From the NCBI RefSeq assembly GCF_043641925.1, contig NZ_JBHZRU010000002.1:124001-188000 (forward strand): DNA of 64,000 nt, in the 5' to 3' direction. A program made the position numbers and the translations under genes. Shown here piece by piece: positions 50,433 to 59,131 of this stretch; within the stretch, counting starts at the first letter, position 1; each line of letters opens with the position of its first letter. A model generated the notes under the pieces. That model was not told the origin of the DNA and made no database searches. It saw only the letters and a list, made by a program, of their open reading frames with translations. Source of the DNA: Paenisporosarcina quisquiliarum_A (GTDB lineage: Bacteria; Bacillota; Bacilli; Bacillales_A; Planococcaceae).

Positions 50433-51539
50433 TTATACGTTTTGTTTTTCTAATTCTTGCTTATCGAAATATTCTTGAGCAATTTTATCAATTTCAATTT
50501 TCAATTCTTCGACCATCGTTGCTTCAGGAACTTTTCGAACAGTTTTCCCTTTCATGAACAGCAAACCTTCACCACGTGCTCCAGCAATCCCAATGTCTGC
50601 TTCGCGAGCTTCACCTGGTCCATTAACAGCACAGCCAAGTACAGCTACTTTAATAGGTGCTTTAATTGTAGAAATATATTCTTCAACTTCATTGGCAATT
50701 GTAATTAAATCAATTTCAATTCGTCCGCAAGTTGGACATGAAATTAGTGTTGCTGCATTTGAAGAAAGACCAAATACTTTCAGTAATTCTCTCGCCACTT
50801 TAATTTCTTCGACTGGATCTGCACTCAGTGAAACTCGAAGGGTATTCCCAATACCATGGCTTAAAAGCGCACCCAATCCAGCGGCACTCTTAATAGAACC
50901 ATTTACTAAAGTCCCAGATTCAGTTATTCCTAAATGTAATGGATAATCAAATGCTTGTGACGCTTTAATATAAGCTTCAATAGCTAAGCTAACATCTGAT
51001 GCTTTTAGTGAAACGATAATATCATGGAAATCTAGGTCTTCGAGTATTTTAATATGGTGTAAAGCACTTTCAACCATTCCATCAGCTGTAGGATAGCCGT
51101 ATTTTTCAATGATTTTACGTTCAAGTGACCCAGCGTTAACACCAATTCGGATCGGAATGTTTTTAGCTTTTGCCGCATTGACAACCGCTTCAACTTTTTC
51201 ACGACGTCCAATGTTGCCTGGGTTAATTCGAATTTTGTCAGCTCCGTTTTCGATTGCTTTTAAAGCTAATTTATAATCGAAATGGATATCTACAACTAGA
51301 GGTATATTAATCCGTTTTTTAATTTCTGCTATTGCATCAGCTGCACGTTCGTCAGGGCATGCTACGCGTACAATTTGACAACCTGCTTCCTCTAAACGCA
51401 ATATTTCTGCAACAGTTGCTTCAACATCATGTGTTTTTGTAGTAGTCATACTTTGAATAAATAATTCATTACTTCCACCAATAGTTAAATCCCCAACACG
51501 AACGGGACGAGTTTTAGAACGGTGTATTAGTTCACTCAT
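50433..51539 (-). CDS. ispG: 4-hydroxy-3-methylbut-2-en-1-yl diphosphate synthase IspG
   Basis: [4Fe-4S] enzyme of the MEP pathway, 368 residues, converting MEcPP to HMBPP, the substrate of IspH encoded at 42959. The TIM-barrel N-terminus has SMTTTKTHDVEAT and DIHFDYKLAL; the cluster region has ISCPTCGR and GCAVNGPGEA. AAAGGAGAG precedes the ATG. yqfW follows closely and is probably co-transcribed. Confidence 0.97.
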   Translation of the reverse strand: MSELIHRSKTRPVRVGDLTIGGSNELFIQSMTTTKTHDVEATVAEILRLEEAGCQIVRVACPDERAADAIAEIKKRINIPLVVDIHFDYKLALKAIENGADKIRINPGNIGRREKVEAVVNAAKAKNIPIRIGVNAGSLERKIIEKYGYPTADGMVESALHHIKILEDLDFHDIIVSLKASDVSLAIEAYIKASQAFDYPLHLGITESGTLVNGSIKSAAGLGALLSHGIGNTLRVSLSADPVEEIKVARELLKVFGLSSNAATLISCPTCGRIEIDLITIANEVEEYISTIKAPIKVAVLGCAVNGPGEAREADIGIAGARGEGLLFMKGKTVRKVPEATMVEELKIEIDKIAQEYFDKQELEKQNV

Positions 51540-51626
51540 TAGATTCTCTCCTTTTCAGGCATTACGCCTTCACTACTCTACATTTTAGCAGTCTTGAAAA
51601 GGAAATGACAAGGAAGAAACGTTACT

Positions 51627-51965
51627 TCACTTTTCAGAACATGCAGATGACTCTTTTTTGAAGATCGGAATTTGCACTGTTTCAAAAGATTGTAAAGATT
51701 GATTTCGATAATGTGGATTCTCTTGATAAAAAGCTTCTAAGCGTTCAGGAAAACTGACCCAAGTTTCAGAAGGATAGACGGCAAATAAAGAAAAGATGGT
51801 GTCATTTTCTACTGTTTGAACAGGAAAGACATCATAATAGACGTTTTCAGTACATATAGGTTCCTCTTGTGTAAATGCAGCAAGAGAAATTGTTCCGTCG
51901 AGTAGATCAACTTTTATTATATAGGAAACAAGTAATATTAAAGTAGCTAGTCCAATAATGCGCAT
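51627..51965 (-). CDS. Unrecognised membrane-anchored extracytoplasmic protein (112 aa)
   Basis: An N-terminal hydrophobic anchor or uncleaved signal (MRIIGLATLILLVSYII) precedes an outward domain with the segments PICTENVYYDVFPVQTVENDTIFSLFAVYPSETWVSF and an end with SSACSEK. Two cysteines might pair. The start is ATG 51965 behind AAGGGGGA; the longer frame from 51986 contains that ribosome site. It lies between a DUF1189-like gene and ispG on the same strand. I cannot name the family. Confidence 0.65.
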   Translation of the reverse strand: MRIIGLATLILLVSYIIKVDLLDGTISLAAFTQEEPICTENVYYDVFPVQTVENDTIFSLFAVYPSETWVSFPERLEAFYQENPHYRNQSLQSFETVQIPIFKKESSACSEK

Positions 51966-52015
51966 AAGAAAATCCCCCTTTATCAACTTATATGTTGAAT
52001 CAAGAGAGATTATGA

Positions 52016-52513
52016 TTATTTGGCGGGATAATAGGTTAATGCAAGATATAAGTAGGTGAAACTAAGAGAATGTGTCACAAGGAAAATAATTGTATCTCCA
52101 ATTCCTAAGAACAATAAGATAAAGGAAAGGATAGTAGGAACTGTGTAGGCAAATGCTGCTGTGCGCCATACATGGCGATAATCCCCGCGACGATTTAACA
52201 ATTTTAATAAATAGAAGCCAACTAGAGCTAATATACTAATGCGGCTGAATACAAACAATGTTGACATCACAAATTGTAATATAAAAGCAAAAGGAAAGAG
52301 GATCCATGCCATTCCTTCTATATATTCAATCAATCCAACTATAGAAGATGATTGATTATTTATACCGAAAACAAATTGTATGAAAGAAAAAATCGTGATG
52401 AGAGTTATAAATATAAATATATATTGAATAACTTTTCCTATAGAAAGCAGCCTGAAAGCAGCCATTTTTTTAGGCTCATAAATGGAAGCAAAAAATAATT
52501 TTGTAAAAGCCAA
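52016..52513 (-). CDS. DUF1189-like membrane protein
   Basis: Integral membrane protein of 165 residues with about four helices (VIQYIFIFITLITIFSFIQF, WILFPFAFILQFVMS, ISILALVGFYLL, VPTILSFILLFLGIGDTIIFLV). The N-terminus FTKLFFASIYEPKKMAAFRLLSIGK resembles the amphipathic start of DUF1189 proteins. The ATG at 52519 lies only two bases after AAGGAG, so TTG 52513, eight bases away, is the likelier start. Function unknown. Confidence 0.72.
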   Translation of the reverse strand: MAFTKLFFASIYEPKKMAAFRLLSIGKVIQYIFIFITLITIFSFIQFVFGINNQSSSIVGLIEYIEGMAWILFPFAFILQFVMSTLFVFSRISILALVGFYLLKLLNRRGDYRHVWRTAAFAYTVPTILSFILLFLGIGDTIIFLVTHSLSFTYLYLALTYYPAK

Positions 52514-52636
52514 GTACATCACTCCTTATACATTAATCATACTACTATTAAATAAGTATATTAACTAGAATTGTGAAAACTATAAGACCAAATTTGCACT
52601 GATTGTTAAGTTATTGTAAATTTTATGTGAAGGTCC

Positions 52637-52666
52637 TTTACAATGTGGTGTCGAATTCTTCATAAT
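52637..52666 (+). promoter_or_regulatory. Probable promoter of the Na/Pi symporter gene
   Basis: TTTACA (52637-52642), 18-base spacer, CATAAT (52661-52666). No set of spaced PhoP hexamers is visible. Confidence 0.5.
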
Positions 52667-52709
52667 GGGGAATGTTGAAAATTGTCGAATTAGGAGCTGA
52701 AGTTGAATA

Positions 52710-54341
52710 ATGGAATTAAATTGGCAGGAAATGCTGTTTCAATTCATTGGAGGTCTCGGGATCTTCTTGTTCGCTATCAAATATATGGGCGACGGGTTGC
52801 AAAAAGCTGCTGGAGATCGTTTGCGTGATATATTAGATCGATTTACTACTAACCCATTTATGGGTGTATTAGTGGGTATTATTGTAACTGTTTTAATACA
52901 ATCAAGTTCTGGTACAACTGTTATTACTGTAGGCTTAGTAAGTGCTGGATTTATGACGTTACGTCAAGCGATTGGTGTAATTATGGGAGCCAATATTGGG
53001 ACAACCGTTACAGCCTTTATCATTGGATTTGATGTTGGTGAAGCAGCATTACCAATTATGGCTTTAGGAGCATTTCTCATTTTCTTCTTTAAGAAAAATC
53101 AAATTCAAAACCTAGGAGAAGTTATTTTTGGTTTTGGTGGTTTATTCTTAGGGATGGAATTAATGAGTGGGGGAATGAAACCACTTAGAGAATTACCAGC
53201 ATTTATTGACTTAACAATTAATATGAGTGAGCATCCTATATTAGGTGTAGTAGTTGGAACTGTATTTACTGTAATTGTTCAAAGTTCGAGTGCTACTGTA
53301 GGAATTCTACAAGGATTATATTCTGAAGGTATTTTAAATTTGGACGCTTCATTGCCGGTATTGTTCGGTGATAATATTGGGACAACGATTACAGCTATTT
53401 TAGCTTCAATTGGTGCTTCAATTGCCGCTCGTCGAGCTGCTGCTACCCATGTGTTATTCAATATAGTTGGTACTATTATATTTATGATTTTATTAGTTCC
53501 ATTTACAATGTACATCGAATGGATCACGGGTGTTTTAGGACTTGAAGAAAAAATGCAAATTGCTTTTGCACATGGTACTTTCAATGTAGCGAATACCATT
53601 ATTCAGTTCCCTTTGATTGGTGCTTGGGCTTACCTGGTTACGAAGTTTATCCCAGGTGAAGAAGTGACGATTGAATACAAACCAAAACATTTAGATCCAC
53701 ACTTTATTGAAACGGCACCATCTATTGCCATAGGGCAAGCGAAAGAAGAAATTCTTCGTATGGGTCACTTTAGTGTACAAGGATTAAAAGAATCATTCGA
53801 GTATTTGAAAACGAATAATAAAAAACATGCAGAAACGGGTTACCAACTCGAAGATGCTATTAATAATTTAGATCATAAAATTACAGACTATCTCGTTAAA
53901 ATTTCAGCTGAATCAATTTCAAATGCCGATTCAGGTCGTCATATCATGTTAATGGAAACTGTGCGTGATATTGAACGAGTTGGAGATCATTTTGAAAATA
54001 TTTTAGAATTAATTGACTATCAAATTGGTAATCGTGTGAAATTGACTGATCAAGCGATGGAAGATATCACTGAAATGTTTGTATTAACGATTCAAACGGT
54101 AGAAAAAGCGTTAGAAGCTCTTGATATCGGAAGTTCTGAACTGGCACGTGAAGTGGCAGAACAAGAAGATTTAATCGACAAAATGGAACGTAAATTCCGC
54201 AAAAAGCATATTATGCGTTTAAATGAGGGCGTTTGTTCTCCTCAAGCTGGAATTGTTTTTGTTGACTTGGTAAGTAACTTAGAACGTATTGGTGATCACG
54301 CAGTTAATATTGCTGAAGCAGTTCTAGGAAAAAGAGCATAA
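52710..54341 (+). CDS. Na/Pi cotransporter family protein with PhoU-like domain
   Basis: Sodium-dependent phosphate symporter of the NptA/PhoU type, 543 residues. Two inverted QSSSGTTV/QSSSATVG-type repeats mark the transport core (LIQSSSGTTVITVGL near residue 70 and VIVQSSSATVGIL near 190), with GANIGTTVTA and GDNIGTTITA following. The cytoplasmic C-terminal 200 residues are a PhoU-like helical domain (METVRDIERVGDHFENI, DLVSNLERIGDHAVNIAE). Only AGGAG at 13 bases is seen before the ATG, a long spacing. A second phosphate importer, Pst, is encoded 4 kb downstream. Confidence 0.92.
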   Translation: MELNWQEMLFQFIGGLGIFLFAIKYMGDGLQKAAGDRLRDILDRFTTNPFMGVLVGIIVTVLIQSSSGTTVITVGLVSAGFMTLRQAIGVIMGANIGTTVTAFIIGFDVGEAALPIMALGAFLIFFFKKNQIQNLGEVIFGFGGLFLGMELMSGGMKPLRELPAFIDLTINMSEHPILGVVVGTVFTVIVQSSSATVGILQGLYSEGILNLDASLPVLFGDNIGTTITAILASIGASIAARRAAATHVLFNIVGTIIFMILLVPFTMYIEWITGVLGLEEKMQIAFAHGTFNVANTIIQFPLIGAWAYLVTKFIPGEEVTIEYKPKHLDPHFIETAPSIAIGQAKEEILRMGHFSVQGLKESFEYLKTNNKKHAETGYQLEDAINNLDHKITDYLVKISAESISNADSGRHIMLMETVRDIERVGDHFENILELIDYQIGNRVKLTDQAMEDITEMFVLTIQTVEKALEALDIGSSELAREVAEQEDLIDKMERKFRKKHIMRLNEGVCSPQAGIVFVDLVSNLERIGDHAVNIAEAVLGKRA

Positions 54342-54350
54342 TCCAATTTT

Positions 54351-54409
54351 TCTCCTCTAGTGTCTTTACATCTCAGATGATGTAAGGCACGATATAGAGG
54401 AGATTTTTT
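54351..54409 (+). terminator. Two-level hairpin terminator
   Basis: Outer stem TCTCCTCTA (54351-54359) with TAGAGGAGA (54395-54403); inner stem TTACATC (54366-54372) with GATGTAA (54379-54385); TTTTTT follows. Confidence 0.75.
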
Positions 54410-54445
54410 ATTTGTAAATACATTTTGTTCTAATGGGGGAAAAGG

Positions 54446-54925
54446 ATGGAATATCTTGGTTGGGCACTTATTATTATATGTTTCATTATTGCATTTATCG
54501 GTTTAGTTTATCCGATAATACCAGCAGTCGTTTTTATTTTGGGTGGTTTTTTATTATATGGACTATTCTTTACATTCTCGGATTTACCTTGGTGGTTTTG
54601 GCTAATCGAAATTTTATTTGTGATTTTACTTTTTGGTGCAGATATGATGGCGAACGCGTTTGGTGTTAAAAAGTATGGTGGAAGTAAAGCGGGAATCTGG
54701 GGGAGTACCATTGGTTTACTAATTGGGCCCTTTATCATTCCATTCTTTGGAATCCTAGTCGGACCTTTTGTTGGAGCTATAATCGCAGAATTATTGTTTA
54801 CTAGAACTTCTATTAAACAGGCACTTAAAACAGGGGTAGGATCAGTTGTCGGATTCTTAACATCTGTTCTTACAAAAGGAATTGTTCAGATTGTTATGAT
54901 TGTTATTTTTCTTTGGGTTGTATAA
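54446..54925 (+). CDS. yqgC: DUF456 membrane protein YqgC
   Basis: Integral membrane protein of 159 residues with five or so helices, rich in Gly and Ile (FIGLVYPIIPAVVFILGGF, GGSKAGIWGSTIGLLIGPFIIPFFGILVGPFVGA). The glycine-zipper-like pattern GSTIGLLIGPF and the position just before sodA match B. subtilis yqgC (DUF456). GGGGGAAAAGG precedes the ATG. Function unknown. Confidence 0.85.
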   Translation: MEYLGWALIIICFIIAFIGLVYPIIPAVVFILGGFLLYGLFFTFSDLPWWFWLIEILFVILLFGADMMANAFGVKKYGGSKAGIWGSTIGLLIGPFIIPFFGILVGPFVGAIIAELLFTRTSIKQALKTGVGSVVGFLTSVLTKGIVQIVMIVIFLWVV

Positions 54926-54998
54926 CGATTCAGACAAAAGACTGAATTTGCACAATTGAGTCTTTAATATTTGAACGTATGACATAAGTTTGATACGC

Positions 54999-55026
54999 TA
55001 GACATTGTAAAAACAATTCTTATAAT
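54999..55026 (+). promoter_or_regulatory. Probable sigma-A promoter of sodA
   Basis: TAGACA (54999-55004), 16-base spacer, TATAAT (55021-55026). The transcript leader would be very short, about 14 bases. Confidence 0.55.
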
Positions 55027-55046
55027 CGCTTAGGAGGAAATAACAA

Positions 55047-55655
55047 ATGGCTTATGAATTACCACAATTACCTTACGCGTATGACGCACTTGAACCTCAT
55101 ATTGATAAAGAAACGATGAACATTCACCACACAAAACATCACAATGCATATGTTACAAACTTAAACAATGCACTTGCAGGACATGAAGACTTATTAAGTA
55201 AATCAGTTGAAGAGTTAATTGCTAATTTAGACGCAGTACCTGAGGCTGCTCGCACAGCAGTACGTAACAATGGTGGAGGTCATGCTAACCACTCATTATT
55301 CTGGGAATTATTATCTGCTGATGGTGGCGGTTCTCCAACTGGTGCACTAGCTGAAGCAATCGATGCGAAATTTGGTAGCTTTGACGCTTTCAAAGAAGAA
55401 TTTACAAAAGCGGCTACTACTCGTTTTGGTTCTGGTTGGGCTTGGTTATCAGTGAGCAATGGTGAAATTGAAGTTTCATCTACGCCAAATCAAGATTCAC
55501 CAATCATGGAAGGCAAAACACCTTTACTTGGTTTAGACGTATGGGAGCACGCATACTACTTAAACTACCAAAATCGTCGCCCAGATTACATTGGCGCATT
55601 TTGGAATGTTGTTAACTGGAACGAAGTTTCAAAACGTTACGAATCTGCTAAATAA
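55047..55655 (+). CDS. sodA: Superoxide dismutase (Mn type)
   Basis: Fe/Mn-family superoxide dismutase of 202 residues. Metal ligands are in HHTKHHNAYV, GGHANHSLFW and LDVWEHAYYLNYQ (Asp and His), and the residues around them (GGGHANHSLFWELL) favour manganese. AGGAGG precedes the ATG. A strong terminator follows; yqgE, which stands between sodA and pbpA in B. subtilis, is missing here. Confidence 0.96.
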   Translation: MAYELPQLPYAYDALEPHIDKETMNIHHTKHHNAYVTNLNNALAGHEDLLSKSVEELIANLDAVPEAARTAVRNNGGGHANHSLFWELLSADGGGSPTGALAEAIDAKFGSFDAFKEEFTKAATTRFGSGWAWLSVSNGEIEVSSTPNQDSPIMEGKTPLLGLDVWEHAYYLNYQNRRPDYIGAFWNVVNWNEVSKRYESAK

Positions 55656-55674
55656 TTTCACAAAATATGAAACT

Positions 55675-55715
55675 AAGCACACCCTTAAATCGTCATTTAG
55701 GGGTGTGCTTTTTTA
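55675..55715 (+). terminator. Terminator after sodA
   Basis: AAGCACACCC with GGGTGTGCTT and inner TTAAAT/ATTTAG pairing around a CGTC loop, then TTTTT. Confidence 0.9.
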
Positions 55716-55769
55716 TTTCAATTAATGGTATACTGATAGACAGGATTTTAGTTAATAGGAGGATGAAAA

Positions 55770-57980
55770 TTGCGTAAACCTAATAAAAAACGCTCCGCAA
55801 GTGTCAAAGCCAAACTTCGCGCAAATGTCGCTTTTCGTATGAATATCCTCTTCTTTTCTATCTTTTTACTTTTTACAATACTAATTTTGAGATTGGGTTA
55901 TTTACAAATAGTAGAAGGTGAAGAATATAAACGTGCATTAGAACGAACGGAAGAAGTGCCTGTTAATTCAAGTGTTCCAAGAGGAAGAATTTATGATAGT
56001 GTTGGCCGAATTTTAGTCGATAATGAACCTAAAAATGCCATTACATATACGAAAATGCAAACCACAAAATCATCAGAAATGATGGAAATAGCCGAAAAAT
56101 TAGCTACGTTAATCGATAAATCGGTAGATGATATTAACTTAAGGGATCAACAAGATTTTTGGATTATGAAGAACACTGAAGATGCATATAAAAAAGTTTC
56201 TAAAAAAGAACAAGCGAAAATTAACGCAAATGTAGATTTAACAACTTCACAAAAACAACAACAAATTGATAAACTTGTTCGTGATCGAATAACGCCTGAA
56301 GAATTAAATTCATTTTCTGAAGAAGAGCTTGAAGTATTAGCAATTTTTCGTGAAATGTCTTCAGGGTATGCCTTATCTCCTCAAATTATTAAAAGTGATA
56401 CGGTAAGTCCAGAAGAATTTGCGAGAGTTTCAGAAAGATTAGGAGATTTAAAAGGTGTCAATACAACAACGGATTGGGTACGTGTTCCTAAATCGAATCT
56501 CGCAATTTTAGGTCGAACTACTTCACCAAAAGAAGGGATACCTCGTTCAAGTATAGATTATTTTATCGCGAGGGATTATACCAGAAATGATCGAGTTGGA
56601 AAAAGTTATATTGAGGAACAATATGAAGAAATCCTACAAGGTCAAAAATCTGTGGTGAAAAACATTACAGATGGTAAAGGTAGTGTGACGTCTACTGAAA
56701 CTGTATTTAAAGGAGAACCTGGAAAAGATCTGGTTCTAACGATTGATAGTGAAATTCAGGCTAAAATAGAAGATTTAGTAGAGACGAAATTAATTGAAAT
56801 GAAGCAAAAACAAGGTTCTAATTTATTGGATCGTGCATTTGTTGTGATGATGGATCCTTATTCAGGTGAAGTTTTATCAATGGTAGGAAAACAATTAAGC
56901 ACGAATAAAGAAACCGGTAAACGCGAAATTTTAGACTATGCTTATGGAACATTTACTTCTGCATATGAGATAGGTTCAACCATTAAACCTGCCACATTGT
57001 TAACCGGATATGAACAAGGCGTTATAGATATGGGTGAAACTTTAATCGATGAACCAATTAAAATTGGTAAAGGTGATCCCAAGAGTTCCATTTTTAATCG
57101 CTCGTCAAGAATTCCAATGAATGATTTACAAGCGATTGAACAATCTTCCAACGTTTACATGTTCAAAGTTGGCTTCAGATTAGCGAATGCCGTTTATAAA
57201 TATGAACAGAGTATGAGAGTAAGTTACAATGATTTCGCGGCATTTAGTATTTTACGAAATTCATATGCTCAATTTGGCCTTGGTGTTCGCACGGGAATTG
57301 ATCTCCCTGGTGAAGTATCCGGGGTAACAGGAACAGGTAGACTGCCTGGTAATCTAATGGATTTAACCATTGGTCAGTACGATACGTATACACCACTTCA
57401 AATGGCACAATACGTTTCAACCATTGCTAACGGAGGAAATCGAGTAAAACCACATGTTGTAAAAGAAATTAGAGAACCTTCACTAGATGGTGTAACGATG
57501 GGACCGCTCGTAACAGAAATTGGTCCGACAGTATTAAATCGCATTCAGAATACACAAACTCAAATTGAACATATTAAAAAAGGGATGGCCCGCGTGTATT
57601 TTGGTGACAATGGATCAGCAAGATCCTACTTCGGTGATTTACCATTTCAAGCAGCAGGAAAAACAGGAACTGCTCAATCTATACATTACAATCCTGAGAC
57701 AAGAAAGATTACAGCTGCGATCAATTCAACACATATTGGATTTGCTCCATTTGATAATCCTGAAATTGCCTATGCGGTGATGATTCCTTATGCTCCTTAT
57801 TTCAACGGTGTGTATGAAAGTACAGGTACGATTCTAGCTCGAGAAGTAGTAGATGCCTATTTTGAAATAAAGCAAAAAAATAGTGAGACAAACGAAGAAG
57901 TTTCAAAAACCATCCAAACAATCAAACCTGTATTTGTAAAAGAAGAGATAGAAGAAGAAACGGAAGAAACAATTGAATAG
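55770..57980 (+). CDS. pbpA: Class B penicillin-binding protein (PbpA-type transpeptidase)
   Basis: High-molecular-weight class B PBP of 736 residues, a peptidoglycan D,D-transpeptidase. One N-terminal membrane anchor (MNILFFSIFLLFTILILRL), a dimerisation domain, then the transpeptidase domain with the active serine Ser403 in STIK, SSN at 459-461 and KTG at 631-633. An acidic Glu/Thr-rich tail ends the protein. The start is TTG 55770, seven bases after AGGAGG. The position between sodA and pstS is that of B. subtilis pbpA (PBP2a), involved in lateral wall synthesis and spore outgrowth. Confidence 0.93.
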   Translation: MRKPNKKRSASVKAKLRANVAFRMNILFFSIFLLFTILILRLGYLQIVEGEEYKRALERTEEVPVNSSVPRGRIYDSVGRILVDNEPKNAITYTKMQTTKSSEMMEIAEKLATLIDKSVDDINLRDQQDFWIMKNTEDAYKKVSKKEQAKINANVDLTTSQKQQQIDKLVRDRITPEELNSFSEEELEVLAIFREMSSGYALSPQIIKSDTVSPEEFARVSERLGDLKGVNTTTDWVRVPKSNLAILGRTTSPKEGIPRSSIDYFIARDYTRNDRVGKSYIEEQYEEILQGQKSVVKNITDGKGSVTSTETVFKGEPGKDLVLTIDSEIQAKIEDLVETKLIEMKQKQGSNLLDRAFVVMMDPYSGEVLSMVGKQLSTNKETGKREILDYAYGTFTSAYEIGSTIKPATLLTGYEQGVIDMGETLIDEPIKIGKGDPKSSIFNRSSRIPMNDLQAIEQSSNVYMFKVGFRLANAVYKYEQSMRVSYNDFAAFSILRNSYAQFGLGVRTGIDLPGEVSGVTGTGRLPGNLMDLTIGQYDTYTPLQMAQYVSTIANGGNRVKPHVVKEIREPSLDGVTMGPLVTEIGPTVLNRIQNTQTQIEHIKKGMARVYFGDNGSARSYFGDLPFQAAGKTGTAQSIHYNPETRKITAAINSTHIGFAPFDNPEIAYAVMIPYAPYFNGVYESTGTILAREVVDAYFEIKQKNSETNEEVSKTIQTIKPVFVKEEIEEETEETIE

Positions 57981-57992
57981 AATTTAGATTTT

Positions 57993-58025
57993 AAGCCATG
58001 ATAACTTTATTATCATGGCTTTTTC
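57993..58025 (+). terminator. Terminator after pbpA
   Basis: AAGCCATGATAA with TTATCATGGCTT around CTTTA, then TTTTT; it ends only a few bases before the first PhoP hexamer. Confidence 0.9.
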
Positions 58026-58027
58026 TA

Positions 58028-58081
58028 TTTACAATCTCTTTACATTAGCTTTATATGTCCTCAACATAGGACCTTTATAGT
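58028..58081 (+). promoter_or_regulatory. PhoP-box promoter of the pst operon
   Basis: Four hexamers TTTACA (58028), TTTACA (58039), TTTATA (58050) and TCAACA (58061) follow each other with an exact 11-base period, matching the TTAACA direct repeats bound by phosphorylated PhoP. A -10 box TATAGT lies at 58076-58081 and no consensus -35 is present, typical of PhoP-activated promoters. Confidence 0.85.
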
Positions 58082-58127
58082 AGTGTTTGTAAGGCAAAAA
58101 CAACCATTCTTAGGGGGAACTCGTCAG

Positions 58128-59057
58128 ATGAAAAAATTTAAATTCGTTATGATGTCAACAATGATCGGATCAGCACTACTATTAGGTGCTTGTGGAAATG
58201 GTGACAGCAAAGATAATGGGGAAGAAAATTTATCTGGCTCGGTAACTGGTGACGGTTCATCAACAGTAGCGCCAATTACAGAAGCTTTAGTTGAAGAATA
58301 TGCAGGAGTTCAACCAGATGTACAAGTAACTGCAGGTGTTTCAGGAACTGGTGGCGGCTTTGAAAAATTCATCGCTGGTGAAACAGATTTTTCAAATGCA
58401 TCACGTCCAATTAAAGAAGAAGAAGCTGCAAAATTAAAAGAAGCAGGAATTGAATATACAGAGCTAGAAGTAGCTTATGATGGTTTATCAATCGTTGTTA
58501 ATAAAGAAAATGATTGGGCTAAGGATTTAACGGTAGAAGATTTAAAAAAATTATGGGTTGAAGATGGCACAACTAAGAAATGGTCAGATATTAATCCGGA
58601 ATGGCCAGATGAAGAAGTTGTTTTTTACTCACCAGGCACAGATTCAGGAACATTTGATTATTTCAATGAAATCATCTTAGAAGATGAAGATATTGTTAAA
58701 GCAGCAACGCTTTCTGAAGATGATAATGTTTTAGTGCAAGGTGTACAAGGTGATAAAAACGCGATTGGATTCTTTGGATATGCTTATTACTTAGCGAACA
58801 AAGATTCGATGAGTGTTGTAACAATCGATGGCGTAGAACCAACGAACGAAACAATTGAATCAGGTGAATATTCACCATTATCACGTCCATTGTTCGTTTA
58901 TGTGAAAAATGATTCTGTAAAAGAAAACGAAGCAGTTTATGACTTCATGAAATTTACATTAGAAAATGCTGGCGATATGGCTGAAGCTGTAGGCTATGTT
59001 AGATCACCAGAAGAGACGTATAAAGAAGATTTAGAAGCACTTGAAGCAATAAAATAA
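58128..59057 (+). CDS. pstS: Phosphate-binding lipoprotein PstS
   Basis: Periplasmic-type solute-binding lipoprotein of the Pst ABC transporter, 309 residues. A signal peptide ends in the lipobox LLGAC with the lipidated Cys22. Phosphate-site segments TGDGSSTVAPITEAL, AGVSGTGGGFEKF and PGTDSGTFDYF are clear. The start is ATG 58128 behind AGGGGG; the frame continues upstream to 58083 but the extension would spoil the signal peptide. PhoP activation is expected. Confidence 0.96.
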   Translation: MKKFKFVMMSTMIGSALLLGACGNGDSKDNGEENLSGSVTGDGSSTVAPITEALVEEYAGVQPDVQVTAGVSGTGGGFEKFIAGETDFSNASRPIKEEEAAKLKEAGIEYTELEVAYDGLSIVVNKENDWAKDLTVEDLKKLWVEDGTTKKWSDINPEWPDEEVVFYSPGTDSGTFDYFNEIILEDEDIVKAATLSEDDNVLVQGVQGDKNAIGFFGYAYYLANKDSMSVVTIDGVEPTNETIESGEYSPLSRPLFVYVKNDSVKENEAVYDFMKFTLENAGDMAEAVGYVRSPEETYKEDLEALEAIK

Positions 59058-59075
59058 GCCATAATATGCATGTAA

Positions 59076-59112
59076 GAGGCGAGTAGCAGCGGTGCTACTC
59101 TCTTCTCTTTTT
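59076..59112 (+). terminator. Hairpin between pstS and pstC (partial terminator)
   Basis: GAGTAGCA with TGCTACTC, extended by AGAG/CTCT, followed by a TCTTCTCTTTTT tail. As no promoter follows, it probably reduces read-through so PstS exceeds the membrane components. Confidence 0.7.
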
Positions 59113-59131
59113 AGGTAAAGGGGGATTTCAA

